From NCBI GenBank assembly GCA_964372035.1, contig CAYJPK010000017.1:1-31990 (forward strand): a stretch of DNA of 31,990 nt. The letters run 5' to 3'. This document shows positions 15,532 through 24,305 of the stretch, in pieces. The translations under genes were made by a program, and so were the position numbers. Below the pieces are notes generated by a model, which was not told where the DNA came from, searched no databases, and saw only the letters and a program-made list of their open reading frames with translations. Positions within the stretch are counted from its first letter, which is position 1. Each line of letters opens with the position of its first letter. Source of the stretch: CAYJPK01 sp964372035 (lineage in GTDB: Bacteria > Desulfobacterota > Desulfovibrionia > Desulfovibrionales > Desulfovibrionaceae).

Positions 15532-16266
15532 TTAGTCTTTAAAGAGAGCCTCTACGAGCTTATCAATAGACATAATTGGGATTAGCCTATCCGTTACTTC
15601 AAATAATCCAATAATAAACTCAGCATCAGCTCCAATACTTGCTTCTGCGTTCCAGTTTATATCTTCTTGATTTACCCTGTGCATTGTTTGTAATTGGTCA
15701 ATTTGTAAACCAAATTGCAAGCCTTGGCAACGACAAACAATGATAAATTTTTCTTTTTCTTCTTGCGGTATCCCTAAAAGTAAGCGCATATTAATCAAAG
15801 GAGTAATATGCCCACGTAAATTAATTACACCACTAACGAAATCTGGCGCCATTGGTAAAAGAGATATTTCTTGCGCTCTTATTACCTCTTGGATAGCTAA
15901 TGTTGGAAGAGCATAAGTCTGATTATCTACATAAAACCCAACAAGCTGAATTGAACTTGATTCTTTTAATATATTATCAAGTGGAACGTATTCCTCTTCA
16001 ACAATTTCAACTTGGCTTGGAGCAGTTTGGCTTGCAAGCATTGGAGTAGACTGGCTAGGCGCAACCGGCATAGGGCTAGATGATGAAGTACCACCAAAGC
16101 TTGGTTCACCCTCAGGTATGACAACAGGAATGCTAGCAAGTGCCTTACTAGGGTCAATGCCCATATATTTTTGAATAAATGAAATTTCTTTAGGGCTCAT
16201 TTCAGGCGTAGCTGAGCGAGCATCAAAACTTTGAGATTCAAAATATTCAATTGGAGATTTTACCAT
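15532..16266 (-). CDS. cheW: CheW coupling protein with a long N-terminal extension
   Basis: This 244-residue protein has its CheW domain at about residues 104-244 (VGFYVDNQTYALP, then SGVINLRGHITPLINMRLLLG and EFIIGLFEV). It bridges receptors and CheA. The first 100 residues are unusual: an acidic, possibly folded segment containing SPKEISFIQKYMGID, then a Ser/Pro/Gln-rich flexible stretch. The extension could contact the ParA ATPase encoded just upstream. In some polar arrays a ParA-type protein binds array components through such linkers, but here this is inference. The ATG overlaps the last seven bases of parA (ATGGTAA), so translation is coupled. Confidence 0.9.
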   Translation of the reverse strand: MVKSPIEYFESQSFDARSATPEMSPKEISFIQKYMGIDPSKALASIPVVIPEGEPSFGGTSSSSPMPVAPSQSTPMLASQTAPSQVEIVEEEYVPLDNILKESSSIQLVGFYVDNQTYALPTLAIQEVIRAQEISLLPMAPDFVSGVINLRGHITPLINMRLLLGIPQEEKEKFIIVCRCQGLQFGLQIDQLQTMHRVNQEDINWNAEASIGADAEFIIGLFEVTDRLIPIMSIDKLVEALFKD

Positions 16267-17036
16267 AAATTAATTACCTCATTTGCAAGATCTGAATACG
16301 CAATCGCTCCACGACTTGCTGAATTAATACTATATATTACAGTGCCTTGGGCGCTTGCTTCTCTAAATCTTGTATCTAGAGGAATTACACTAGTAAAGAT
16401 GGCAGATCCCATTTTTGTGTGTAATAAGTCAAGCACATGTTTACAAGCTTTAGTTCGCTTATCATACATAGTAGGAAGCGCTCTATAGCTGATTGGCTCA
16501 GGCAATGCTTTGTTTAGAGTTCTAATGGTATCAAAAATTAATTTTAAACCATGTAATGCCAAAAAGTCCGTTTGAATTGGCATAATTAATAAGTCCGAAG
16601 CAACAAGGGCATTAATAAGTAATACTCCAACATGCGGTGGACAATCTAATATTATATAATCATAAGAGTTTTGTAAATCTTTAAGGGCTGTTTTTAAAAT
16701 AAATCCTCTGTCAGATCTACTTCTTAAATCACCTTCAAGTTCTGAAAGGTGCACATGCCCTGGGACAACATCAAATTTTAGCTCTGATTGAGTTTTGATT
16801 ATTTGTGGCCAGATATCTTTATAGGGTACGCCTTCATCTTTAAAAATATTATACACAGTGGTATCTTGCTCATCAGGATAAAAGCGCAAATGAATAGACG
16901 CACAAATATGTGGATCAAGGTCGATAATTAATATCTTTTTATTAAGATTAGCAAGTGCTGCACCAAGTGTCAGAGCAGTGGTCGTTTTGCCAACTCCACC
17001 TTTTTGATTAGCTACGGCTATAACTTTTGCTGACAT
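16260..17036 (-). CDS. ParA/MinD-family ATPase of the chemotaxis operon
   Basis: This 258-residue P-loop ATPase has the deviant Walker A KGGVGKTT (signature K12 and catalytic K17), a DLDPH switch I-like segment and LDCPPHVG (A'/B motifs). It matches ParA, not MinD: there is no C-terminal amphipathic membrane helix. No ParB is adjacent, so plasmid or chromosome partitioning is unlikely. Its place between cheR and cheW, with seven bases overlapping cheW, fits the ParC/ParP-type role of placing chemoreceptor arrays at poles and sharing them between daughter cells. GAGG precedes the start. It could instead position another large assembly. Confidence 0.88.
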   Translation of the reverse strand: MSAKVIAVANQKGGVGKTTTALTLGAALANLNKKILIIDLDPHICASIHLRFYPDEQDTTVYNIFKDEGVPYKDIWPQIIKTQSELKFDVVPGHVHLSELEGDLRSRSDRGFILKTALKDLQNSYDYIILDCPPHVGVLLINALVASDLLIMPIQTDFLALHGLKLIFDTIRTLNKALPEPISYRALPTMYDKRTKACKHVLDLLHTKMGSAIFTSVIPLDTRFREASAQGTVIYSINSASRGAIAYSDLANEVINLW

Positions 17037-17045
17037 ATTAACCTC

Positions 17046-17921
17046 TTAGCTTTGTTTTAAATAAACTATTGCGCCTGGGTGATGCTCTGGTTTAAATGCT
17101 TTACTAATATTATGCAAGGATTCAGAGTGCCCAATCAATAAATAACCACCAGGCAATAAATTATCATAAAAACTTGAAACAACATTTCGTTTCATCTCAT
17201 CATCAAAATAAATAATTACATTTCTACAAAAGACAATATGTGATCGCTCAAGTCTGCGAATTGCCATTTTATCATTTAAGTTTATTTGTGAAAAATTAAT
17301 CATTCTTCGTGAAATTGCATCAACTTTATAAGAAGTACCTTCTTTTACAAAATACTTTGACACTATATCACGAGGTGTTGTTCTAAGTGCATATTCCGTG
17401 TAAATACCACGCTTAGCAGCTGCTAAAACTGCTTCAGACAAATCATTTGCCGTAATTTTAATATCCCATGAAGAAAGTTCATTTTTAAGCTCTTCCTGTA
17501 AAATAATAGCTAAAGTGTAAGGTTCTTCACCACTTGAACAGCCAGCTGACCAAATTCTTAATTTTTTCTGGCCTTTTTTGCGAAGTTCATTAAGTACAGG
17601 GCGAAGGACGTTATTCTGAAAAACTTTTAACTGAGGCGGGTTTCTGAAAAAACTTGTTTCATTAGTCGTTACAACCTCATACAAGCGATTAATTTCAGTA
17701 CGGCGATTAACATCAAAGCGCAAATATTTGTAATATTCGGCATATGTTTTTAGATTAAGTTCTTTTAACCTACCTGCCAATCTGTTTTCAATTAAATACT
17801 TTTTATGTTCAGCAATAAATATTCCGCACTGAGCATAAATAAAATCTCTTAATTGTACAAATTCTTCATTTGTAATGTTTTGTTTAGCGTTTAAGGCCGC
17901 TGGCTTGGAAAACACACTCAT
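17046..17921 (-). CDS. cheR: CheR chemoreceptor glutamate methyltransferase
   Basis: This 291-residue SAM-dependent methyltransferase has the N-terminal helical CheR domain (LRDFIYAQCGIFIAEHKK) and the Rossmann catalytic domain with motif I WSAGCSSGEEPYTLA. HIVFCRNVIIYFD, the CheR hallmark, and GGYLLIGHSE also follow. It methylates receptor glutamates for adaptation, opposed by CheB. No C-terminal pentapeptide-tethering or TPR extension is present. The ATG is one base past the stop of the HEAT gene (TAGTATG), with AGGGAA inside the end of that gene, so expression is coupled. Confidence 0.94.
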   Translation of the reverse strand: MSVFSKPAALNAKQNITNEEFVQLRDFIYAQCGIFIAEHKKYLIENRLAGRLKELNLKTYAEYYKYLRFDVNRRTEINRLYEVVTTNETSFFRNPPQLKVFQNNVLRPVLNELRKKGQKKLRIWSAGCSSGEEPYTLAIILQEELKNELSSWDIKITANDLSEAVLAAAKRGIYTEYALRTTPRDIVSKYFVKEGTSYKVDAISRRMINFSQINLNDKMAIRRLERSHIVFCRNVIIYFDDEMKRNVVSSFYDNLLPGGYLLIGHSESLHNISKAFKPEHHPGAIVYLKQS

Positions 17922-17922
17922 A

Positions 17923-19848
17923 CTAAATTTCCCTGTCTTGATTTTGCTGGATACATAAAATTGCTTCTTCTACAGCTTGTCTAACTTCGCTTTCTTCATG
18001 ATTAATTAAGCTAATAAGTTTTTTAAGCGCAACATTACCACCAAGTTTTCCTAAAGCTTCAATTGCTTTTAAGGTAAGCATAATATCTGCATTATCTAAC
18101 AAATCGATTAAGCTAGGTATTGCATTTTTTATATCTCTATTTGCCAAAATATCAATAGTACGAATAACAACCCAGTTGTCATCATCACTTAGGGCTGTTA
18201 CAAGTATTGGTTCTATAAGTTGCTCATCAAGAGTTGCAATCGTATCAATAAAAGCAAGTCGCACGTCTTTATTTGCATCATTAAGAGCAGGTGATATTCT
18301 ATTTAAACTTTTTTCTAGAACATCAGGGTGTTGCGCCATTGCTTCAAGAGCTAGTTTACGCACTTCAAAGTTTTCATCATTAAGAGCAATGAAAATTTTA
18401 TCAAAATATTCTGGCATAAATCCAAGAGCATAAACTGACATCTTACGAAGTTTTACGTCTTCATTATTATATAAATCAATAAGTCTTTGATTTAACTCAT
18501 TACTATTTATCGCAATACATGCCTCAAGTGCTACAAAGCTAACATCTGGGTATGGGTGGAAAATAAATGAATAAATCTCATCAGCACTATCAGTATTTTT
18601 TGCAGTACAACCTAAAAAGTACATCGCATGTTTTAGTATATGTGCGTCATCACTATTATTAAGTAAGTTTTCAAAGAATTGAATGTGACTTATATCAGCA
18701 GTTTTCTTGATATAATCCATAATAATTCTTTGCAAATCACGGTCAAATTCGTCAAAGTTGTCAATCAACGCTTTAACAGTGCTTGGGCTTGAAATTTCAC
18801 AGCATGCAATAACCGCAATGCCACGTTTGTTTACTTTATCGCTTTTTAAAGCTTTGAGTAGGGTATTTGTTTCACCCATTTTAACAAGGCAGCGAATAAC
18901 GTCGAATAATTTATCATTTTCATTAGATAATTCAAAATTATCACCATATTCAAGCACTATTTCAGCACTTTCATCAGAATGGATTAATGACAATCCAATA
19001 AGCGCTGCATGAACAACGTCTTCATCTTCATCATTAATTGCAACAGCTAAATATTCTTTAAACTTATTAAGGTGATGCTCGTCTAAAATATCAAGTGATG
19101 AAGTTCCTAAAATTTGAATTGTTGCTTTGATTGCTTTATTTCTAAGCGGATCACTAGCAGCGTCAAGTTGTTCAAGTAAAATTGGTACAGCCTTGATAGT
19201 TCCAAATTCACCAATCGAATCAATAATTGCGGCTTTCACTAAAGCTGAAAAATCATTAAGCTGAGTTAATAACTTTTCTATATATTCATCAGATTTTAAT
19301 TTGCGTAGAGCTTCAATTACTGAAAATTGAACCCATTCTTCGTCATGCATTGCGTTATACAAAACTTCAGCAACAACAGGGTTACCAATTTCACCAAGAC
19401 TAATCGCTGCTTGGTAGCGAACATTTACCTCAATGTCAGAGCTTAAAGCATTACTAAGCAAGGTAAGCGCAAGGTGTTTTTGCGATGTACCTAAAATATC
19501 AGCAACAAATATTCTTATATCAGGGTCAGTATCATGCAACATTTCGCCAAGACAACCTAAATCGTCGTCACAAATTTCACGCAAAATATCAATAGCAGAG
19601 TTACGAATACCAGGATTTTCAAGCCTAAGCAATGGGCAAAGCGCTTGAACTGCTTTAAATCCACGAATTTTGCGAATAGCATATTCGGCAGCTTCTTGAA
19701 TACCTAGGTTTTCACTACTGAGAAGTTCAACTAAAATTTCAATTGCTGTTTCACAATTTTGCTCAGCAGCTTCAAAGGCTCCTTTTCTCACCTCATCAGT
19801 ATCAGCGCTTTTGAGTAAGTCGATAATATGTTTAGTTGTTTCTTGCAT
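17923..19848 (-). CDS. HEAT-repeat scaffold protein in the chemotaxis operon
   Basis: This 641-residue soluble protein is made almost wholly of tandem HEAT/PBS-lyase-like helical repeats of about 31 residues. Recurrent units read like VRYQAAISLGEIG, VRLAFIDTIATL, VRKLALEAMAQHP and MLTLKAIEALGKLGG. No catalytic motif is visible. The architecture predicts a superhelical protein-binding scaffold. Its tight placement between cheB (21-bp gap) and cheR (1 bp) ties it to the chemosensory complex, perhaps as an array organiser or modulator of CheB or CheR. Comparable HEAT genes occur in Desulfovibrio chemotaxis clusters as I recall, but no function is established. A GAGG ribosome site precedes the start. 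Confidence 0.85.
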   Translation of the reverse strand: MQETTKHIIDLLKSADTDEVRKGAFEAAEQNCETAIEILVELLSSENLGIQEAAEYAIRKIRGFKAVQALCPLLRLENPGIRNSAIDILREICDDDLGCLGEMLHDTDPDIRIFVADILGTSQKHLALTLLSNALSSDIEVNVRYQAAISLGEIGNPVVAEVLYNAMHDEEWVQFSVIEALRKLKSDEYIEKLLTQLNDFSALVKAAIIDSIGEFGTIKAVPILLEQLDAASDPLRNKAIKATIQILGTSSLDILDEHHLNKFKEYLAVAINDEDEDVVHAALIGLSLIHSDESAEIVLEYGDNFELSNENDKLFDVIRCLVKMGETNTLLKALKSDKVNKRGIAVIACCEISSPSTVKALIDNFDEFDRDLQRIIMDYIKKTADISHIQFFENLLNNSDDAHILKHAMYFLGCTAKNTDSADEIYSFIFHPYPDVSFVALEACIAINSNELNQRLIDLYNNEDVKLRKMSVYALGFMPEYFDKIFIALNDENFEVRKLALEAMAQHPDVLEKSLNRISPALNDANKDVRLAFIDTIATLDEQLIEPILVTALSDDDNWVVIRTIDILANRDIKNAIPSLIDLLDNADIMLTLKAIEALGKLGGNVALKKLISLINHEESEVRQAVEEAILCIQQNQDREI

Positions 19849-19869
19849 GCTTAACCTCAGGGAGCTAAA

Positions 19870-20991
19870 TTATTTGTGAAAAATCTTATTTATTGTTGTT
19901 GCTATATTGTCTAGTTTGATAATTTCATCTGCAAGACCAGCATCAACAACTGCTTTTGGCATTCCATAAACAACACAAGTGCTTTCTTCTTGTGCAATAA
20001 TATGAGAGCCTTTAGCCTTCATAAGTTTCATTCCAGATGCACCATCATTGCCCATACCGGTCATAATAAGACCAACTGCTTTTGAGCCCAAAAAATTTGC
20101 CACACTATCAAATAAGACATTTGCATTTGGCTTATAAATCGCACTTTCGGGCTCTTTAGTGATTGCAATATGTGGAGCAGTAGATCTACCTGCTAACTGC
20201 ATATGCTTTCCACCTGGCGCAATATATGCAATGCCTCTTTTTGGGATTTCACCATCTTCAGCTTCTTTAACTTTAATTTTACATAAAGAGTCTAATCTAT
20301 TTGCAAATGCACCAGTAAATGTAGCTGGCATATGCTGTGCAATTAAAATATAAGCAGGAAAATCTTCTGGTAATTGTGTTAAAACTTTTTGCACAGCAGG
20401 TGGTCCACCAGTTGAAACACCAATTGCTAAACAGTAAAAAATTGATTTGCTAGCTACAGGTTTAAATCTTTCATTTACTTTAAAATCAGCCGTTTGTGTA
20501 GGTTTGTCTTGTAATCTTGAGTTCAAACCACTTGAAGCGCTTGTGTTTGCTTGCGTACTTGAAAACGCAGCTCTTCTAGGTCGCATAAACCTACGCATTT
20601 TACTAACAGCTTTAACTTTTTCACATAAGTCTTCTTTTATTGCATTTAAATTTATATGTTTTTGATCTTGTGGTATTTTAGAAATGAAATCTGCAGCACC
20701 AAGGTCAAGAGCTTTTAAAGTTGCTTCTGCACCCTCGCTAGTTAAAGTACTAACCATAATTACAGGTCGAGGGTTACTTTTCATAATTTCTTCAAGAGTT
20801 GAAAGTCCATTTCTTCTAGGCATTTCAACATCTAAGGTAATAACATCAGGGTTTAATACTTTTAGTTTTTCAAGGCAATCTTCACCATCTTTTGCAGTGC
20901 CGATTACTTCAATGTCAGGATCACTGCCTAATGCTTGAGTAAAGAAACTACGTATAAATGCTGAATCATCTACAATAAGAACTTTTATCAA
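19870..20991 (-). CDS. cheB: CheB protein-glutamate methylesterase/deamidase
   Basis: This 373-residue protein has a receiver domain (VDDSAF, phospho-acceptor D54 in TLDVEMP, lysine in DFISK), a Ser/Gln-rich linker (about 140-180) and a C-terminal methylesterase. The catalytic triad is visible: S193 in GVSTGGP, H220 in AQHMPATF and D316 in TGMGNDGASGM. It removes methyl groups from receptors when phosphorylated by CheA. The start codon is TTG, with AAGGAG seven bases upstream; no in-frame ATG fits the receiver start. It is the first gene of the seven-gene operon, so the TTG may limit the amount of CheB. Confidence 0.95.
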   Translation of the reverse strand: MIKVLIVDDSAFIRSFFTQALGSDPDIEVIGTAKDGEDCLEKLKVLNPDVITLDVEMPRRNGLSTLEEIMKSNPRPVIMVSTLTSEGAEATLKALDLGAADFISKIPQDQKHINLNAIKEDLCEKVKAVSKMRRFMRPRRAAFSSTQANTSASSGLNSRLQDKPTQTADFKVNERFKPVASKSIFYCLAIGVSTGGPPAVQKVLTQLPEDFPAYILIAQHMPATFTGAFANRLDSLCKIKVKEAEDGEIPKRGIAYIAPGGKHMQLAGRSTAPHIAITKEPESAIYKPNANVLFDSVANFLGSKAVGLIMTGMGNDGASGMKLMKAKGSHIIAQEESTCVVYGMPKAVVDAGLADEIIKLDNIATTINKIFHK

Positions 20992-21033
20992 AATAAGCTC
21001 CTTACAGCTTTTACAGATTAAATAATTTTTTTA

Positions 21034-21062
21034 ACTATAACAATATCTAAAAATATTAGCAA
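21034..21062 (-). promoter_or_regulatory. Promoter of the chemotaxis operon
   Basis: Minus strand: TTGCTA (21062-21057), 17-bp spacer, TATAGT (21039-21034), about 43 bp before the cheB TTG. The layout is the same as the yjdM promoter. I see no sigma-28 consensus. Confidence 0.5.
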
Positions 21063-21264
21063 GTTAAATATCACGATTATTTTAGTGTAAAGAAGTTAAT
21101 TAAAATATAATACATAATAGGGCTAAAAGCAATAAGGTATAGGGCAATTTAAGGTAATTTCTATTTATTTTTATGTAGAATTATATTTACAAAAGTAATT
21201 TTTTTTTATAATCTGAACTCATCTAATTGTATCTATAATATATGTTTACCTATCTGTTTTAATT

Positions 21265-21319
21265 TGTTGCAGAAATGTAACAGAAAAGTTCTTGCTCTTT
21301 TTCAATTTTTCGATATTGT
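21265..21319 (+). promoter_or_regulatory. Candidate promoter and upstream palindrome for the ABC importer operon
   Basis: TTGCTC (21292-21297), 16-bp spacer and TATTGT (21314-21319) form a modest promoter about 40 bp before the first gene. Upstream, TGTTGCAGAAATGTAACA (21265-21282) is an 18-bp imperfect palindrome with one mismatch in six per arm. It is centred about 52 bp before the inferred start, where a Crp/Fnr-type activator could sit. The remaining bases of the 20992-21358 gap are A/T-rich with no further signal. Confidence 0.35.
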
Positions 21320-21358
21320 CTGGCTTTATTTAATTGATTAAAAAAAATTGGGAATGAA

Positions 21359-22126
21359 ATGATAATATTTTTATATCTAGCTTATATTTTCTTACCTATT
21401 GTTTTGCTTGTTGTGGGCTCTTTTGGTGAGAATTGGACTAATACACTTTTGCCAAACGGCTTTAGTTTTCGATGGTATATTGAAGCCTTTGAAGATCCAA
21501 GCTTTAGGCGTGCATTTATGATGAGCCTGTATGTTGCAATTTCAACATGTGCTATAGTGACTATTATTGCAGTTCCAATGGCTTATGCCTTAACTCGTAG
21601 TCTTGGCAAAACTGCTAGCTTAATTGCTAGAATTGTTACTGTCATGCCGATTGCAGCTCCTCCGCTTGTGCTTGGTTTTGGCTATATAATCTTTTTTTCA
21701 ACTGATGAATTTCCTTGGCTTGGTACAACACCGCTTCTTATTGCTGCCCATGTTATAACTACCTTACCATATATGTTTCAGACTTTAGTGTCTGATATTA
21801 GGCACTTACATCTAGATAGATTGGAGCTTGCTGCTGAATCTCTTGGTGCAAGCTTTTGGCGTAGATTTATTGATATTATTTTGCCATCGCTTCGCCACAG
21901 TATTTTATCGGGCTTAGTTGTTGTTAGTGCTATTTCTATTGGTGAATTTCAATTAACTAATTTGATAGCAGGTTTTTTAAATCGCACCTATCCAGTTGTT
22001 TTACTTCAAGCATTTTATGGAGCAACAGGCTTTGCATGTGCAACTACTGTGATACTTTTAGTCTTGGCTTCTCTTGGCGCTTTGGCAGGTGCATTAACTG
22101 CAAGAGCAGCAGCTCGTAATAAATAA
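21359..22126 (+). CDS. ABC importer permease (PotC-like, BPD_transp_1)
   Basis: This 255-residue inner-membrane permease has about six hydrophobic helices and the ATPase-contacting EAA loop AAESLGASFWRRFIDIILP. It resembles PotC/FbpB/PhnV-type subunits of iron, polyamine or aminoethylphosphonate importers. It starts the operon permease-ATPase-binding protein-permease-SLOG and is probably one half of a heterodimeric channel with the second permease at 24.3 kb. The ribosome site is modest (GGGA). Placing the two permeases at opposite ends of the operon is less common than keeping them adjacent. The substrate is not readable from this subunit. Confidence 0.88.
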   Translation: MIIFLYLAYIFLPIVLLVVGSFGENWTNTLLPNGFSFRWYIEAFEDPSFRRAFMMSLYVAISTCAIVTIIAVPMAYALTRSLGKTASLIARIVTVMPIAAPPLVLGFGYIIFFSTDEFPWLGTTPLLIAAHVITTLPYMFQTLVSDIRHLHLDRLELAAESLGASFWRRFIDIILPSLRHSILSGLVVVSAISIGEFQLTNLIAGFLNRTYPVVLLQAFYGATGFACATTVILLVLASLGALAGALTARAAARNK

Positions 22127-22146
22127 AAATTTTTTAAGGATATTAA

Positions 22147-23172
22147 ATGAGTATTAATATTGAAAATTGTAATTTTAAGTATGCTGGCACTGATGTTGGT
22201 GTGCATAATGTAAATATTTCGGCAAAGCAAGGTGAACTTATTGCTGTTATTGGTGCAAGTGGTTCTGGCAAAACGACTATGCTTAAATTAGTTGCAGGTT
22301 TTGAAGAGCCTAATTCTGGAAGTATACTTATTAATGATGTTAATGTAACTCATGTTCCAGCAAGATTGCGTAATGTTGGAGTTGTTTTTCAGTCTTATGC
22401 TTTATTTCCGCTTATGACTTGTGTTGAAAATGTTGCTTATCCGCTTAAAATTCGTGGTATTTCTTTTGCAGAGCGGACAAAACAAGCACTTTCAATGCTT
22501 GAGCGTGTTGGGCTTGCACAATTTGCACAGCGTTTGCCAAGCAGTATGTCTGGTGGGCAACAACAACGTGTTGCACTTGCACGTGCCCTTGTTTTTAAGC
22601 CAGCTGCACTGCTTTTAGATGAACCTCTTTCTGCCTTAGATGCAAATTTACGCGTTGAACTTCGTAATGAAATTAGAACTTTACAAAAAGAACAGGGCAT
22701 AACTGCTCTTCATGTTACCCATGATCAAGAAGAAGCTCTCTCTATGGCAGATAAGATTGCACTTATGCACCAAGGCAATATTATTCAAATTGCAAGTCCA
22801 CAAGAGATGTATGATGCACCAAACTCACGCTTAGTTGCAGATTTTGTAGGTCATTCAAATTTATGGGACGCAAAAGTTATTGATAAAAATACAGTAAAAT
22901 TAGAATTTGGCGAACTTAAATGTGATACTTCTAACTATAATATTAACGATAATGTGGTGGTTTTAATTAGACCAGAACATGTTGAAATAGAACCAACTGA
23001 AAAAATAAATTATTTTTCAGGTGACATAGAAAATGATGTGTTTTTAGGAGCTGTTAGACGTTATGAGATGAAGCTTGGAAATGTTTTGCTTAAAGGTGAA
23101 ACTTCTAACCGAGGTGAAGTTTTAGGCGTTGGTGTTAATCCTAAAAATATTCGTTTATTACCATGTACTTAA
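22147..23172 (+). CDS. ABC importer ATPase (PotA/FbpC-like)
   Basis: This 341-residue ATPase has Walker A GASGSGKTT, a Q-loop (VFQSYALFP), the signature SSMSGGQQQRVALARAL, Walker B ALLLDEPLSALD and a switch histidine (LHVTHDQEEAL). A C-terminal TOBE-type domain (about 245-341, with IRPEHVEIEP) marks the CUT1/Pot/Fbp subgroup and may be regulatory. AAGGA precedes the ATG and the gene follows the permease by 20 bp. It powers uptake through the two permeases of this operon. Confidence 0.92.
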   Translation: MSINIENCNFKYAGTDVGVHNVNISAKQGELIAVIGASGSGKTTMLKLVAGFEEPNSGSILINDVNVTHVPARLRNVGVVFQSYALFPLMTCVENVAYPLKIRGISFAERTKQALSMLERVGLAQFAQRLPSSMSGGQQQRVALARALVFKPAALLLDEPLSALDANLRVELRNEIRTLQKEQGITALHVTHDQEEALSMADKIALMHQGNIIQIASPQEMYDAPNSRLVADFVGHSNLWDAKVIDKNTVKLEFGELKCDTSNYNINDNVVVLIRPEHVEIEPTEKINYFSGDIENDVFLGAVRRYEMKLGNVLLKGETSNRGEVLGVGVNPKNIRLLPCT

Positions 23173-23185
23173 AAAGGAGAAGACA

Positions 23186-24247
23186 ATGAAACGTGTTTTA
23201 TTGTTAGTAGCTGCATGTATGATGTTTGCAGGGACAGCGTTTGCGTTTGAGGGTAAAGAGCTTTATTCAGGTGAAAAAGCTTTGTATGAAAAAGCTAAAG
23301 AAGAGGGCATGATTGTATCTTTTGATACTGGTCCAACTTGGGCTAACTGGGTGAACTTATTTAAAGCTTTTAAAAAACGCTATCCTGGCGTTGAAATGGT
23401 TTATAATGACCTTGGCTCAGCTGCAACTGTTGTTGCTCTTGATAAAGCAAAACGTCGCCCACAAGCTGATACTGCTTATTACTTTGCACAATCAGCTATT
23501 GATGCAAAAGCAAAAGGCGTTGTTGAAGGCTATAAACCAGTTAATTTTGATAAATTACCAAAAGCATTCCAAGATGAAAATGGTGATTGGTTCATCGTTC
23601 ACCAATTAGTTGTTGCCTTTTTAGTAAATAAAAAATTAGTTAAAAATGTGCCTACTTCATGGGCTGATTTAGCTAAACCTGAATACAAAAATAGCATTGT
23701 TTATCTTGATCCACGCTCAACTGGTCAAGGTCAAGTTTTAACTTTTGCAGCAGCTTATGGTAATGGCGGTTCTGTTGATAATGTTATGCCTGGTATTGAG
23801 TATTTAGCAAAGTTACACAAAGCTGGCAATGTACTTCGTACAGAAGGCACAACTCCTTATGCAAAATTCATTAAAGGTGAAATTCCAATTTGGATTGGCT
23901 ATGAAGGCGACGGCTTAAAAGCAAAATTACGTGACGGCATGGGTGATGATTGTGCTGTTGTAATTCCTAAAGAAGCTAGTGTTAGTGCACCATATGCTAT
24001 GAGTTTAGTTAAAAATGGTCCAAACCCAAATGCTGGTAAACTTTGGTTAAACTTCGTTATGACTGCTGGTCAACCAATCTTTGTTGATGGCTTTGTGCGC
24101 CCATCTGTTCCTGGTGTTGAGTTTCCAGAAAGCATGAAAAAATATATGCCAGATGCTCCGCAAGTTCAGGCTTTAGATATTATTAAATCTTCAAAAGCAA
24201 AATCAATTATTGATGAACACTGGACAAAGCTTGTTTTAGGCAAATAA
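23186..24247 (+). CDS. Periplasmic solute-binding protein of the ABC importer
   Basis: This 353-residue binding protein has a Sec signal peptide (MKRVLLLVAACMMFAGTAFA, cut before FEGKE). The mature protein has the Fe(III)/polyamine/2-aminoethylphosphonate binding-protein fold (SBP_bac_6/8 type). Family-like segments include KAFKKRYPGVEM, KPEYKNSIVYLDPRSTGQG and WIGYEGDGLKAKL. The ligand contacts of known families are not all recognisable (for example AYYFAQ where many have a Trp/Ser pattern), so iron, phosphonate, thiamine and polyamine all remain possible. The ATG at 23186 has AAGGAG upstream; a longer in-frame frame from 23129 lies inside the ATPase gene. A stable hairpin just after its stop probably raises its mRNA level over the next gene. 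Confidence 0.88.
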   Translation: MKRVLLLVAACMMFAGTAFAFEGKELYSGEKALYEKAKEEGMIVSFDTGPTWANWVNLFKAFKKRYPGVEMVYNDLGSAATVVALDKAKRRPQADTAYYFAQSAIDAKAKGVVEGYKPVNFDKLPKAFQDENGDWFIVHQLVVAFLVNKKLVKNVPTSWADLAKPEYKNSIVYLDPRSTGQGQVLTFAAAYGNGGSVDNVMPGIEYLAKLHKAGNVLRTEGTTPYAKFIKGEIPIWIGYEGDGLKAKLRDGMGDDCAVVIPKEASVSAPYAMSLVKNGPNPNAGKLWLNFVMTAGQPIFVDGFVRPSVPGVEFPESMKKYMPDAPQVQALDIIKSSKAKSIIDEHWTKLVLGK

Positions 24248-24261
24248 TTGCTTATATAATC

Positions 24262-24293
24262 GCATGGTTTTTGGTTAATTCCAAAAGCCATGC
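24262..24293 (+). other. Intercistronic stem-loop after the binding-protein gene
   Basis: GCATGGTTTTTGG (24262-24274) pairs with CCAAAAGCCATGC (24281-24293) around the loop TTAATT, giving 13 bp with one G-U pair. No T-run follows directly, so it looks like a 3'-end stabiliser or partial attenuator. It ends a few bases before the ribosome site of the next permease. Confidence 0.65.
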
Positions 24294-24305
24294 TATGGAA
24301 TTTTT

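Noticed and set aside
16260..17036. Plasmid or chromosome partition locus
   Set aside because: The ParA gene has no ParB partner or parS-like repeats and is overlapped by cheW, so a chemotaxis role is more likely.
23186..23250. Lipoprotein signal (VAAC) in the solute-binding protein
   Set aside because: The cysteine falls at residue 11, too early for a lipobox with a full hydrophobic core; AFA before FEG is a better signal-peptidase I site.
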